From positions 1 through 39,130 of the forward strand of contig NW_024468331.1 in the NCBI RefSeq assembly GCF_002104995.1: a stretch of 39,130 bases of DNA, read 5' to 3'. Made by a program: the position numbers and the translations under genes. The notes under the pieces are model-generated. The model was given only the letters and a program-made list of their open reading frames with translations. It was not told the origin of the DNA and ran no database searches. Origin of the DNA: Linderina pennispora (taxonomy: Eukaryota > Kickxellomycota > Kickxellomycetes > Kickxellales > Kickxellaceae). The number at the start of each line of letters is the position of its first letter. Position 1 is the stretch's first letter. This document shows positions 8,895 through 18,071 of this stretch, piece by piece.

Positions 8895-10427
8895 GGAAAA
8901 ATATGAGCAATAAGAAGCTAAAAAAAAAAAAGACAGGCCAGAGAGCGTGTTCTCAAAAAACAAGGGAGAAGGGGTGCCAACAAGCGAAATTTTTAAGAGT
9001 TCAGCAAAGGGCCTAGTTTGCAACAGGTACACCGCTGCCTGTGGAGGGAAGTAAAGGCTGCTGGCGCGTCGAATTCTGTGGCATATCTCACAAGCCCGGC
9101 ACGTACCACCCCCATAGCCCGCCCCCCTGGACGCATGCTGAAAAGGCACGCTTTTCTTGTGATGTTGCTCCGGGCAATTTATTTTCTCGTCAATTTCGCA
9201 TTTGTTTCGCTCTTTGGCGGGATGCCCAAAAAGCGAGCTGCAGCCTTATTGCCTCTTTTCGCCTTTTTGCCTTTTGGAACCCGTTGCGCCTCTCTGGGAT
9301 TACTCGTGCCGTCTGATTCTTGATAATCGCTGAGGACCCGGGGTGACTGCGTGTCCTGGCCATTTTCCTCGGCAAGGGCAGGTGGAGAGGAGGAAAATGG
9401 ATGGAAGTGTGCGCGATTTGCCTGCCAGCCAGCTGTTCCCATCAGTTTTCTGCAAAGTGCGCGCTCCCTCACCAGCCATCTCTGCGACAAACAAAAATTG
9501 GCCATCTGCAGCAGTCCTCGCTTCCATGCTTGCCGTGTCAATCCGCCGACCGTCCTTATTTTTGGGAGCGGTGGTTCCACCACTTTCCCTCCTGTGTGCT
9601 AATCCACGTCTGCCCATGTGTCCAGGGCAGGAGCCGTGCGTGTTGTTGCCGGCAGGAGCGAGGATGTTGATTACGTGTGCGCATATGCCAAGCATATCCC
9701 GGCTGTATGTGCTTTGCATCGCTGAACACGCTGCACCTGTGCTGCGGCCAGCCATCCCCACTATCCAATCCACTTAGTCGGATATGCCTGTTCATTGTGT
9801 ATCTCCTAAAAACCCCCCGATATGTATCTTTTTCTCAAAAAGCGCAGGAGGGGCATACAATACATGCTTTTGGCGCAACCACATGCATGGGTTTTGGCAG
9901 GACGGAAAAAGATGGCTAGCAAAAATACACGCAGATTAATGAAGCTATCTGGACTTGCCTCCTCCCTCGCTTTTTCCAGCACCGCCCATTCGAACTGCGT
10001 GCTGTCGATCCATGGATGCCCGCCTGTTATCCAGACAGCACAGGTTTTGGGAATCTCGTTGCAACCAGTTTGGCCCAAGTCCCTTTCTCCACACTTTTAT
10101 TAGGCCAGGAACGAGCAGGAATCGCTGTTTGTCGTGGGCGCTTCTTGTTCCCACATTGCCGGACGCGCAGCCCTGAATCACCTTCTTTTGCCAAGCATCT
10201 GTCCTTGGCAGGCACCTGCTTTTCCTGTGTGGGCCGAGGGGGCTAGTTGCCGAATAGCAGGTGCCAATTCGATCTCCGCTCCCCTTTTCCTCGGCTGCGA
10301 ACAGGTTTATTTTGCACACAGCCGCATCTGCGCAGCCCAGGAGCAAAAAGTGCTTTGTTCCTTTTTGTACTCTGGGCCGCTTTGGTCCTGGTTTGCGACC
10401 TGTAGACCCGCGCCATCGAGATTTCTT

Positions 10428-10441
10428 AAACCGGCAGGTTT
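10428..10441. promoter_or_regulatory. Grainyhead-like near-palindrome AAACCGGCAGGTTT
   Basis: AAACC and GGTTT face each other across GGCA, embedding the AACCGG half of the Grainyhead consensus AACCGGTT. It lies about 2.3 kb upstream of the gene for a factor of exactly that family, so autoregulation is possible. This is one near-match in 4 kb and could be chance. Another AACCGG is at 11855-11860. Confidence 0.3.
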
Positions 10442-11841
10442 CTTTATATAATCATCACGGGCTATGACTAAGGATTTGGCTACATGCATGGCGGGGACCC
10501 AAAAATGTATGATCTGGATCTTGAGAGTACGTCGTCGATATACTTGTTCCCGGCCCGTTATAGCACACTATGTATCTGCAGAAAGTACGGGGGCTGTCCC
10601 TATTGATCTCCTTGCTCTTGGACCAGGCAGAAAGAGCTTGAAAATGCCGGTACATGTTTTTATGGAGTCTGGCACTCACATGCTATTGTGTACCACCCCA
10701 GTATGGTCGAGGCAGGGACTTGTATCGGCCACGGCCCCCATGGGAACTGAGCAGCTGCCGCTGCTAAATGACACCCATGCATGTACTGGAAAGCACAGTG
10801 ATGCCGCAGCATTTGCGTTTTTGTTGTGGGATCTTCTGTGCAAGTCGGCGCGAGAAGAACGGGAAAACACCAGATCCTCCCCTCCATGCCGACGGCTCTC
10901 CCGCATGCGTGCAGCTTCAGGCCCATCCCCTAGACAGTTCTGCGCCGGAAGCAATCAAGAGCGCCTGCAGAGTGGGGGAGGGGCACCAGCAATTTTCGCA
11001 GTGCATGGACTGCCAGCCATCCCCCCTCCATTTTCCCTATTGAGCAGAAATGAAAGCTCGCCGCTCTAGCAGCTGTCGATCTGGGTCGGCTTGTTTTATA
11101 TCAATCGGCGAATGCGCATCACGTGGAGCTTTCGGCTGATTTACACCGGGGTGGGCCCGCCCAGAGACCATCCCAACACGATTGCGGGAGCGTCGTAGTG
11201 GCTCCGCCCCAAAAGAGGAGCCACAGGCCTGCATGCTTGACTCAGTATTTTCGAGCGCAGTCTCGGGTACTTTTTTTAAACAGAGCAGCGAATGAAAAGC
11301 CAGGAACGCCGTTAATGGTCCATGGCAGGCTGTCGCATGGGGAGAGCGGAAGGCGCTGTCGCATTGCGATTTATGACCACATGTAGGTGGTCTGTCTATC
11401 CGGCTCTGAGGACTGCTGTGGAAAATGTGCACCGCAAAGGTGGTGATGGGTCTGCAGAAGCGAATAGCGTTTCTGGAGAAAACGACATGTAAATTCGGTA
11501 TGTAGGCACTTCTCGACATGCAAAAATCCTTTAGTGAGAGCAGCCTATCATGTTCTGGATCTTTCTGAAAGCCGTACCTGGGTGGACCTCGGCGAATCTA
11601 GCAAAACAACCGAAGGTGATTTACGCGCGGTTAATACTTTGGCACATTGATTTTTTTGCAACAAGACGTCGAAATGAAAGCGGACAGGCCGCCGCTCCGA
11701 TCCCCTTGCTATAGCCTTCTTCAATCGATGCAAAAGTACCCACGCATGCCACAGTTCACGGAGCAGCGCGGTCGACGGCATCTGAAACAAATAAAGGGCA
11801 TTTATGGAAAAACTATGGTTAAAAGGGTGGTAATTAGAAAT

Positions 11842-11918
11842 AAACAGTAATTAGAACCGGGAAACAGTAGGCGCAAGAATGGGCCAAGAAACAGCGACGT
11901 GTGGGGATAAAAACAGTA
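11842..11918 (-). repeat. Three copies of TACTGTTT (minus strand) in a predicted 3' UTR
   Basis: AAACAGTA occurs at 11842, 11862 and 11911 on the + strand, so the minus-strand transcript would carry UACUGUUU three times within 80 nt, starting about 80 nt past the stop of the Rrm4-like gene. The first two copies are each followed or preceded by TAATTAGAA (11831 and 11848). Confidence 0.45.
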
Positions 11919-11996
11919 GGCAAGAGGGAGGCTCTCCAAAACATATTCGGGGAGTGGAAGCAAAACGTGCCCCCTTGCGTCTAGGGCGGGTTCATT

Positions 11997-14180
11997 TTAC
12001 CGAGATGCGTCGATGGAGCGTTTCGCCTCATCGACTACATCGCGCAGTCGCCACCGGGTCGTTCATGGTGTAGGACAGCGGCGCGGACGTCCTGGCTCAT
12101 ATGCTCGAGGATCCACACAGTAAGCTTCGTCGAGTCCTTGTACCCCATGCCCTTGATGAGCGGGAACAGCTTGGAGCCCAGCTTCTTCTTGCGCTCTTGG
12201 TCGGGCTTGGACAGCAGCATCTCAATGTACTCCTCGACCTCAGTGCTGTAATCCTGCAAATGCAGTCCGGTGCTGGCTCCTTGGTGCTCCGGCTGCACTG
12301 GTGCAGGCGCAGTGACTGGCGGGCTGGGCTTTGGTGCCGGGTACTCGGCAAGCACAACGCGCTGCCATCTGGCTGGTGATCGTCGCAGGCCGGGCTCCTT
12401 GTCGGCCGTGAGCTTCAGCTGCTCCTTGCGCGCGACCGTATGCTGCTCGACCTCCCACTCGGTGGCAAGGCGCTCGGGGTCGCGGATCAGGGCAACCACC
12501 TCCTCGACCGGCCGCCGCAGCAGCGACTCGACGACCCTTGCCGAGTCGCGCACGTCCACGGCCTGGGTTCGAGGCGACCTCGGAGATCAGCTTTTGGGTC
12601 AGGATCTCGTTGCGCGCGTTCTCGGTCAGGTTCCGAAGCATGATCGGGTCCAGCAGCGGGTCGTTGTCGCTGGTTGCCGTGGCAGATCGCGAGGACAGCT
12701 GCGGCGACTGCGACTGGGCGGGCGGCTGGATGGGCGGCTGGATGGGCGGCTGGATGGGCGGCTGGATGGGCGGCTGGATGGGCGGCTGGATGGGCGGCTG
12801 GATGGGCGGCTGGATGGGGCGGCTGGATGGGTGGCTGGACCGGGGGCTGGATGGGCTGGCCTGGCTGCGGGACAGGCGACGCGCTGGCCCTCAGAGCCGG
12901 GTTGGTGGGCGGGGTATGTGAGGCGATGCGCGAATCGGCGCGGCTGGTGGCATTGGCAACCGGCTGACCGTTCTTGTTTACGTGCTCGTACTGGTACAGC
13001 GTGATCTTGCGGCCTTGATGTCGGTGCCCTGGCACTCGCGCAGCGCTTGCAGCGCGGCAGTCGGATCACTGAACTGCACGATCCCGTGGCCACGCGACTT
13101 TTTCGTGACCGGATCGATGCTGACGCGCGCTGACTGGATGTACCCGTACGTCTTGAACAGCGCAAACAGCTCCTTGTGCGACACCGTTGGGTGCAGATTG
13201 GTGATGAACAATTTGCCAGGCACAATGACGCCGCCCAAGCCATTGCCCGGGCCCTCATTGGACCACCGGGCTGCCAGCACGCTTCGGGTGCATGCCCGTG
13301 GGCGTCGTTGGTATCTGCGGCATCGGCAGCTCGGCTGCTGCTGCGCACGGGCGACATTGGCTTCGGGACAAACTCGCTGGGCGACATGCTGGCGCGCGAC
13401 GATCGCGGCGCTCGTGCAAGCTGCACAAGCACGGTGTTGCCCAGGAAATCGGCGTAGTTGAGCTGCTCGACGGCCACATTGGCGTCGGCGCTGTCAATGT
13501 AGCATGCCATTGCAAAGTCCTTCTTTAGCCCATTCGCGTGCACTGGAATGCTGCATGCATAGAGCGGCCCCACGGGACGCTAAAAAGTCGTAGAGTGTGA
13601 GCTCGGTTGCATCCTCTGGAATGTGCTTGATACACACGTTATCCGGCCTGCGGTGGGTATGCGAGCTCGCTGCCATGCAGGGTGACATCATCAGCGTTCC
13701 GTTGCTGTTTTGCAGCTTCCGTCTGTTGAGGACTGCCATGGCCTTCTCGGCTAAAACCCACAGGGGAAGGGGAAAGGGGAAATGCGGTGTCAGTGTTTGT
13801 TGCGAGAATTGGCGGGGAGCGGTTACCTATGGTTGTTACTTACTGTCGTCGATGTTGCGGAACTCGACGTTGCCAGTAATGCTGTCTGACTCGTGCGGGT
13901 CCACATTGAGGCGAATGCCACGGCTCGACTTGAACAGCTGCTGCAGCTCTGGCAGCGACTGCTCGTTGACGCCCTGGAAGTACAGCACCCGCCTGTGCAT
14001 TTGGTCCCATCCGCCTGCCACTGCGCATTCTGTGCCTCAGACTGGCTTTGTCCGCGCGACCTGCTTTGCGGAAACTGCTGCGGCATTGGTGCAGGGTCAT
14101 TGAGGTTCAGCGCAACTGGCGCGTCTGGCTGCTTCAGCGGCGACAAATCTGTATACGAGGACCATTTTGAGAAGGGCAAT
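11997..14180 (-). CDS. Rrm4-like RNA-binding protein: three RRMs and two MLLE-type domains; frame broken by single-base shifts
   Basis: Modules in order on the minus strand: RRM1 (RRVLYFQGV...ITGNVEFRNIDD), interrupted by a 93-bp intron (13751-13843; donor GTAAGT, acceptor TTTTAG); RRM2 (DNVCIKHIPEDATELTLYDF...VLVQLAR); RRM3 (GKLFITNLHPTVSHKELFAL...GRKITLYQYEHVNKNG); a proline-rich linker from a 12-bp minisatellite (IQPP units); a first MLLE-like segment (EILTQKLISEV...ARVVESLLRRPVEEVVALI); and a second, clearer one (KLGSKLFPLIKGMGYKD...LTVWILEHMSQDVRAAVL, then DVVDEAKRSIDASR and stop at 11997-11999). Three RRMs plus tandem MLLEs is the architecture of Ustilago Rrm4, the endosomal mRNA-transport adaptor. 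A diverged poly(A)-binding protein is the alternative. About nine single-base shifts (near 14015, 13585, 13265, 13010, 12817, 12555, 12060, 12030) break the frame. The start is uncertain; an acceptor-like TATACAG near 14150 suggests an upstream exon. Confidence 0.65.
12721..12853. repeat. 12-bp minisatellite GGCGGCTGGATG, nine perfect and two diverged copies
   Basis: Nine exact units run from 12721 to 12829, interrupted only by one extra G at 12817, then two variants to 12853. On the minus strand in the conserved frame each unit encodes Ile-Gln-Pro-Pro. Because 12 is a multiple of 3, every frame stays open through the array. Removing the extra G joins the upstream RRM3 frame to the downstream MLLE frame. 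Confidence 0.9.
13751..13843 (-). other. Intron in RRM1 of the Rrm4-like gene (93 bp)
   Basis: Donor GTAAGT after GACGACA and acceptor GGGTTTTAG before CCGAGAAGGCC. Splicing rebuilds the RRM1 helix (FRNIDD then TEKAMAVLNRRKL), which supports both boundaries. Confidence 0.85.
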
Positions 14181-15056
14181 AGGTTTTTTTTAAAAAAAGA
14201 AAAATACAGTATGTACTAGGTTTGCTCACGAGTAAAAGAAAGTGAGAAAAAATGGTTTGGGGTCAGAGGAAGAGAAAAACGAGCAAGCGATCCAAGGTCT
14301 TGCAACAGGTCAACATTGACAGTGACTGAGACACGGCCTCTCCACATTTTCTCCTTGCTTGGGTGGGCAGGTTTCCGGCGTGCCCAATTCCCCTCCCGCA
14401 AACCTCATACTCGGCAAGCTATCAGGAGGTCAGGCAGCGCCGTAACCGTCGTCCTACTACGAGGCGGATATCGAGATAGCAAAAACCATACTTGCCAATG
14501 CAGTCCCCGGTGCACTGATGACTGTTGCCAGTGCAAAAGGAAGGCAGATCTGTAGGCGACTAAATGAAGACTAGAATCCAACAAAAACCTGGTATCAGCC
14601 AACAATGGCTGCAGCGCTGGCAGCTTGCACTGTGCCGAAAAGGGCAAACAGAAGGCATTTGCTGCCGGAGGCTATTGAGGCTAGTTCAAACATGTGATTA
14701 GAAACCACTGGGCAAAGTAAAAATATTGCGCAAGGTTTTGCATGTGCGGTTGCTGGAAGCAACGCCCTCTGTGCGACATGAATTCAGGAGGCGCTATTCT
14801 GTGTTTCTGCAGCCAGCGGTATAGACTGGGTGGCATCCCCCTCTAGCTTACCAAACTCCAGCCGGCAGCTGTATGGGCTGAGCTCTAACCAGGTTCCTGT
14901 CCCAGATGCGAATCAGATCAGCAACCAAAATCATTGAATCCAGATCCAGCATTGGATCAGTCCATTATCAGATATCACGGGCAGTGACGCTGATTGGCCA
15001 ATGCGGTGGCTGACGATAAAAGGTTGCCTTTAAAAATTTTTTTTGGGGAGCGCGGC
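14181..15056. other. Intergenic, about 0.9 kb, between divergent genes
   Basis: Upstream of both the Rrm4-like gene (-) and ISU1 (+). No coding frame with family resemblance; a first exon of the Rrm4-like gene may be hidden here. The ISU1-proximal end holds the double CCAAT box. Confidence 0.55.
14993..15002. promoter_or_regulatory. Palindromic CCAAT box (ATTGGCCAAT)
   Basis: A CCAAT box on each strand, fused into a 10-bp palindrome, 55 bp upstream of the ISU1 TATA box. CCAAT is the site of the fungal HAP (NF-Y) complex, which controls respiration and iron genes in yeasts and moulds. Its position before an Fe-S scaffold gene makes regulation plausible but unproven. Confidence 0.5.
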
Positions 15057-15063
15057 TATAAAG
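15057..15063 (+). promoter_or_regulatory. TATA box of ISU1
   Basis: TATAAAG 130 bp upstream of the ISU1 ATG, within the CCAAT-containing promoter. Confidence 0.6.
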
Positions 15064-15186
15064 CCTGGTCAACCGCAGTGTCTTCCGCGAGACTTTTCTT
15101 ATCCACTTATCTGTTTGAAATTCAGCAAAAACAACACTTTTCCACCTGTACTTTTCTCCTCTTATCACACACCCTTCATAATAAGC

Positions 15187-15702
15187 ATGTTCAAGACACT
15201 CGTCTCCACTTCTCTGCGCCAGGCCACCGGCATCCGCACGACACCGGCAGGTTTTGGGGCGGCCCGGCGGTTCTACCACGAGAAGGTCATTGACCACTAC
15301 GAGAACCCGCGCAACATGGGCTCCTTGGATAAGAACGACCCGACAGTGGGCACGGGCCTGGTGGGGGCTCCGGCGTGCGGCGATGTGATGCGGCTTCAAA
15401 TCAAGGTGGACGATGCGGGCAATATCACTGACGTCAAGTTCAAGACGTTCGGGTGCGGGTCGGCCATTGCCTCGTCGTCGTATATCACGGAGCGGGTGCG
15501 CGGAATGAGCCTGGACGACGCGATGAAGATCAAGAACACGGAGATTGCCAAGGAGCTGTGCTTGCCGCCAGTGAAGCTCCACTGCTCGATGCTGGCTGAG
15601 GATGCGATCAAGTCGGCTATCAAGGACTTTAGGAAGAAGCGCGGGGGAGAGGTCATCCACAGCGAGGGCGCCAAGCCTACCGCTGCTCAGGCCTCGGCGT
15701 AA
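15187..15702 (+). CDS. ISU1: Mitochondrial iron-sulfur cluster assembly scaffold ISU1 (IscU)
   Basis: Matrix scaffold on which Nfs1/Isd11, frataxin and ferredoxin assemble [2Fe-2S] clusters, later released with the Hsp70 Ssq1/Jac1 pair. The 171-residue protein has a basic, Ser/Thr-rich mitochondrial presequence of about 30 residues (MFKTLVSTSLRQATGIRTTP) followed by the invariant FYHEKVIDHYENPRNMG. All three cluster-ligand cysteines are present (GAPACGDVM, FGCGSAIASSS, KLHCSMLAED), with the Asp beside the first and the Hsp70-binding LPPVK motif just before the third. The ATG at 15187 is chosen because it starts the presequence; the frame extends further upstream but that part lies at the TATA box. 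The frame is clean and intronless. A pyrimidine-rich 3' UTR follows. Confidence 0.97.
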   Translation: MFKTLVSTSLRQATGIRTTPAGFGAARRFYHEKVIDHYENPRNMGSLDKNDPTVGTGLVGAPACGDVMRLQIKVDDAGNITDVKFKTFGCGSAIASSSYITERVRGMSLDDAMKIKNTEIAKELCLPPVKLHCSMLAEDAIKSAIKDFRKKRGGEVIHSEGAKPTAAQASA

Positions 15703-16144
15703 AATGGAGGAAAACGGCTGGCAGGCATGTGCTGTGGGGGGTTTCTTTTTTCTTCTTTTTTCTTCTTCCCCCTTTCTTCACAGAGAGGCGGGGGAGTGGC
15801 ATGCGAAAGGGAGCGTATCGGCAGCGCGAGTGGTCAGCAGATACCAGGGCACACAAAGTTTTTCTTGTGCCTTCGTATCGATGAGTCAGGTTGAAGACAT
15901 TGGGCGGGATTTACGCTCCGCCTTCATGCCAGGCTCGGCTCAACCCTTTGCCCTCGGTGCAAAACAAGCGCGCATGCCCATCGTCTGCACCTGGCCCTGC
16001 TGGCTCCCCCTGTTCAGCGCACTCACACGAGAGGTTTAAGCAGTATCTTTCGAATGTAAAGTATTTAACTTTTTTCTTTCTTTCTATTCGATGCCACGCC
16101 CGGGCGAGAGTGATGTGTAAAATGGGCCGTCAGAGAAGCGAGCA
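15703..16144. other. Convergent intergenic region with a polypyrimidine tract
   Basis: 3' flank of ISU1 and of the minus-strand PIP-box gene. It contains a T/C-rich run at about 15740-15780. No gene seen. Confidence 0.6.
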
Positions 16145-17811
16145 CTAGCGCGGCTTCCAGAACTTGTCCAGTCTGGTTCCCGGCTTCGGTTTCCCACTGC
16201 GAGCGCGCATGTCAACCACAACAGTCAGATTTATCCGCACCAGCAGAGTCTGCAGCGCATCCTTGGCCCTGGTTTTGTCCATATTATCCGCGCGGCCGTC
16301 GGCAATGCGGTGATTAGCCATGGCCAGCTTGGCATGGATCAGGGCGACCTCCTCGGGCACGTCCCTCAGCGCGTCCAGCGAATCCAGCACATTCCCAGCA
16401 GTGCGACGCAGGCGGCCAGGCGCGCAAAATCAGCACCAGCATGAACCCCCAGCACATCGTCGAGGAGCTCGCTGGCCATGCGCACGATCAGCTGCGGCGG
16501 CAGCACAATCCTGCTGGCCAGGTCATCGGCCGGCCTGCCGGCCATCCACAGCATGGCGAACGCCAAAGTGCGCCTTACCTGCATCGAGCGCGCATTGCCA
16601 GCCGGCATGCGCTCCACCAGCGCAGCCTGCATAGCCACCGGCATCGGCTGCAGCCGCCTAGCCATATGCTGCACGTAATCGGGCCACACCACCGACCACT
16701 TGCTGCGCGGCACCACCCGGGCCATCAGACCCGCCAGGCTGCGCTGGTTGGCAGCCAGCCATTGCTGGTTCCGGTGGTCCAGCATGGTCTCGCATGCTAG
16801 CTGCAGCGCCTGTGCGGTATCCGCAGCCGGCATGCATTCGTCCAGAGAGCGCGCAGCCACACCGAGCACATGCTGGATGCGCTGCCCATTGCCGCCCGCT
16901 CGACTGCTGGTGCGCTGTGGCTGGCACGGCTGGACGGCATCAGCTGGCGGGCCCTGGAGTTGCTCCAGCGCAGCCTGCAGTTGCGCCAGGCTTAGCTGCC
17001 ATTGCGACATGTGGGCATCGAGGAACCCTGCCAGGGTGCCGAATGCTGCCATTGATGTCCGCAGGCTGCGGCTATTGACGACCAGGCGCAGGAGCAGGTC
17101 GCCCATGCCCGGCGACAGGCACCAGCCCATGTGCAGCCGCTGGGCCAGCCACTGCGAGCCTACCAGGCGCTCAATAACCAGCGGCCGTGCCCCTATGCAT
17201 AGCCTGTCGACCGGATCCTCACTGTCCAGCGCATGCACTGGTGCCAGGGTCTTGCCATTTGGCCCAGCAAACATCGACACGCTGACGGCTTTGTAGATGT
17301 CGCCAGTTGCCGCACCCAGCTGGGCCCGGATCCTGTCGGCCTCGTCTTGGTCCAATTCCAGCATCCCAATAGCCTCCAGCTCCTCGCCCTCGTCGCTGCT
17401 CTCCATGGGCTGGTCGAGGACCGCCAGGTCGTATTTCTTTTTGCTGCGGTCGCGCACCAAGCTCTTCAACGAGTTCCTGTACAGGGGTTTTGGGGTCACC
17501 GCAGTTTGCACGGGTTGTTTGGGCGATACTATCTCGACTATTGGCGATGTCGAGGAGCTCTGGCTGGACGGCTTGGGCGTGCCGAGGATGCTGTCAATGT
17601 CAATGAGCTCGTCGTCCGAGCTGTCGCTGATCAATATTGTCCCGTCCATCTTCGCTGCCAGATCGCTGCTGGCAGACCGTGTGGGCGTGGCCGAGCCGAA
17701 GAATTTGTCCAGGCTCGGCTGTTTGCGCGTGGGCTCAGAGCGCGGCGCTGGTTTGATGTCAAAGAACTGCCCTAGCGTTGGCTTTTGCTTGGGCTTGCGT
17801 TTGGGCGGCAT
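16145..17811 (-). CDS. PIP-box and SUMO-interacting-motif protein, probable genome-maintenance factor; one frameshift
   Basis: I do not recognise the family with confidence. About 555 residues. The basic N-terminus carries a PIP-like motif (PTLGQFFDIK, 11-20) and a canonical PCNA-binding box QPSLDKFF (31-38). A hydrophobic-acidic SUMO-interacting motif follows (TILISDSSDDE, 58-68). The extreme C-terminus repeats the theme with TRLDKFWKPR. The middle (about 190-530) is helical and Leu/Ala-rich with no catalytic motif, like an alpha-helical repeat. This set of motifs suggests a replication or repair adaptor recruited to PCNA and SUMO. SLF2/Nse6-type proteins are one possibility, unproven. The frame breaks once near 16398, where a single base moves LAACVALLG into VLDSLDALRDVPEEV. 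The start ATG at 17811 gives MPPKRKPKQK. Confidence 0.6.
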
Positions 17812-18071
17812 GGTGTCGTAAAAGGAAAATCCTGGGAATGCAGTGGTGAGGTGTGACTGCGGACTGAGGGTGCAGAATTCACACTACATCCCACACCTCA
17901 ATATACGGATGCCCTGATAATGGGCACATGCCGATATTGATATAAACTAGCAGTCCACACCAAAATGCGACAAACAGCGTCTGGTTCACATGGAGGTGGG
18001 CTTGGATCGCAAGCATGGGGCTGATGGTATTAATATAAATTTTGATGTATGGATGAATTACAAGATACGCC

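Larger units (their letters stand above)
8088..11996. other. Long gene-free region upstream of the CP2 factor, about 3.9 kb
   Basis: The longest stretch without a supported gene. The many open frames (the largest about 200 codons at 10464-11069) have no recognisable domain and differ in composition from the neighbouring proteins. It holds small tandem repeats (GACA x4 at 8429-8444; AGAGATAAAG-like units at about 8868-8894) and a Grainyhead-like AAACCGG site at 10428. The last part (about 11840-11996) is probably the 3' UTR of the Rrm4-like gene. The rest is probably the control region and/or untranslated leader of the CP2 gene. I see no tRNA or rRNA. Confidence 0.6.

Noticed and set aside
10464-11069. 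201-codon open frame on the + strand in the long spacer
   Set aside because: No domain, no hydrophobic or coiled-coil pattern, composition unlike neighbouring proteins, no homologous feel; likely chance.
12626-13573. 315-codon minus-strand frame with Ser-Arg-Pro repeats as a separate gene
   Set aside because: It contains half of RRM2 and then the minisatellite in a shifted frame. It is part of the Rrm4-like gene, not an independent protein.
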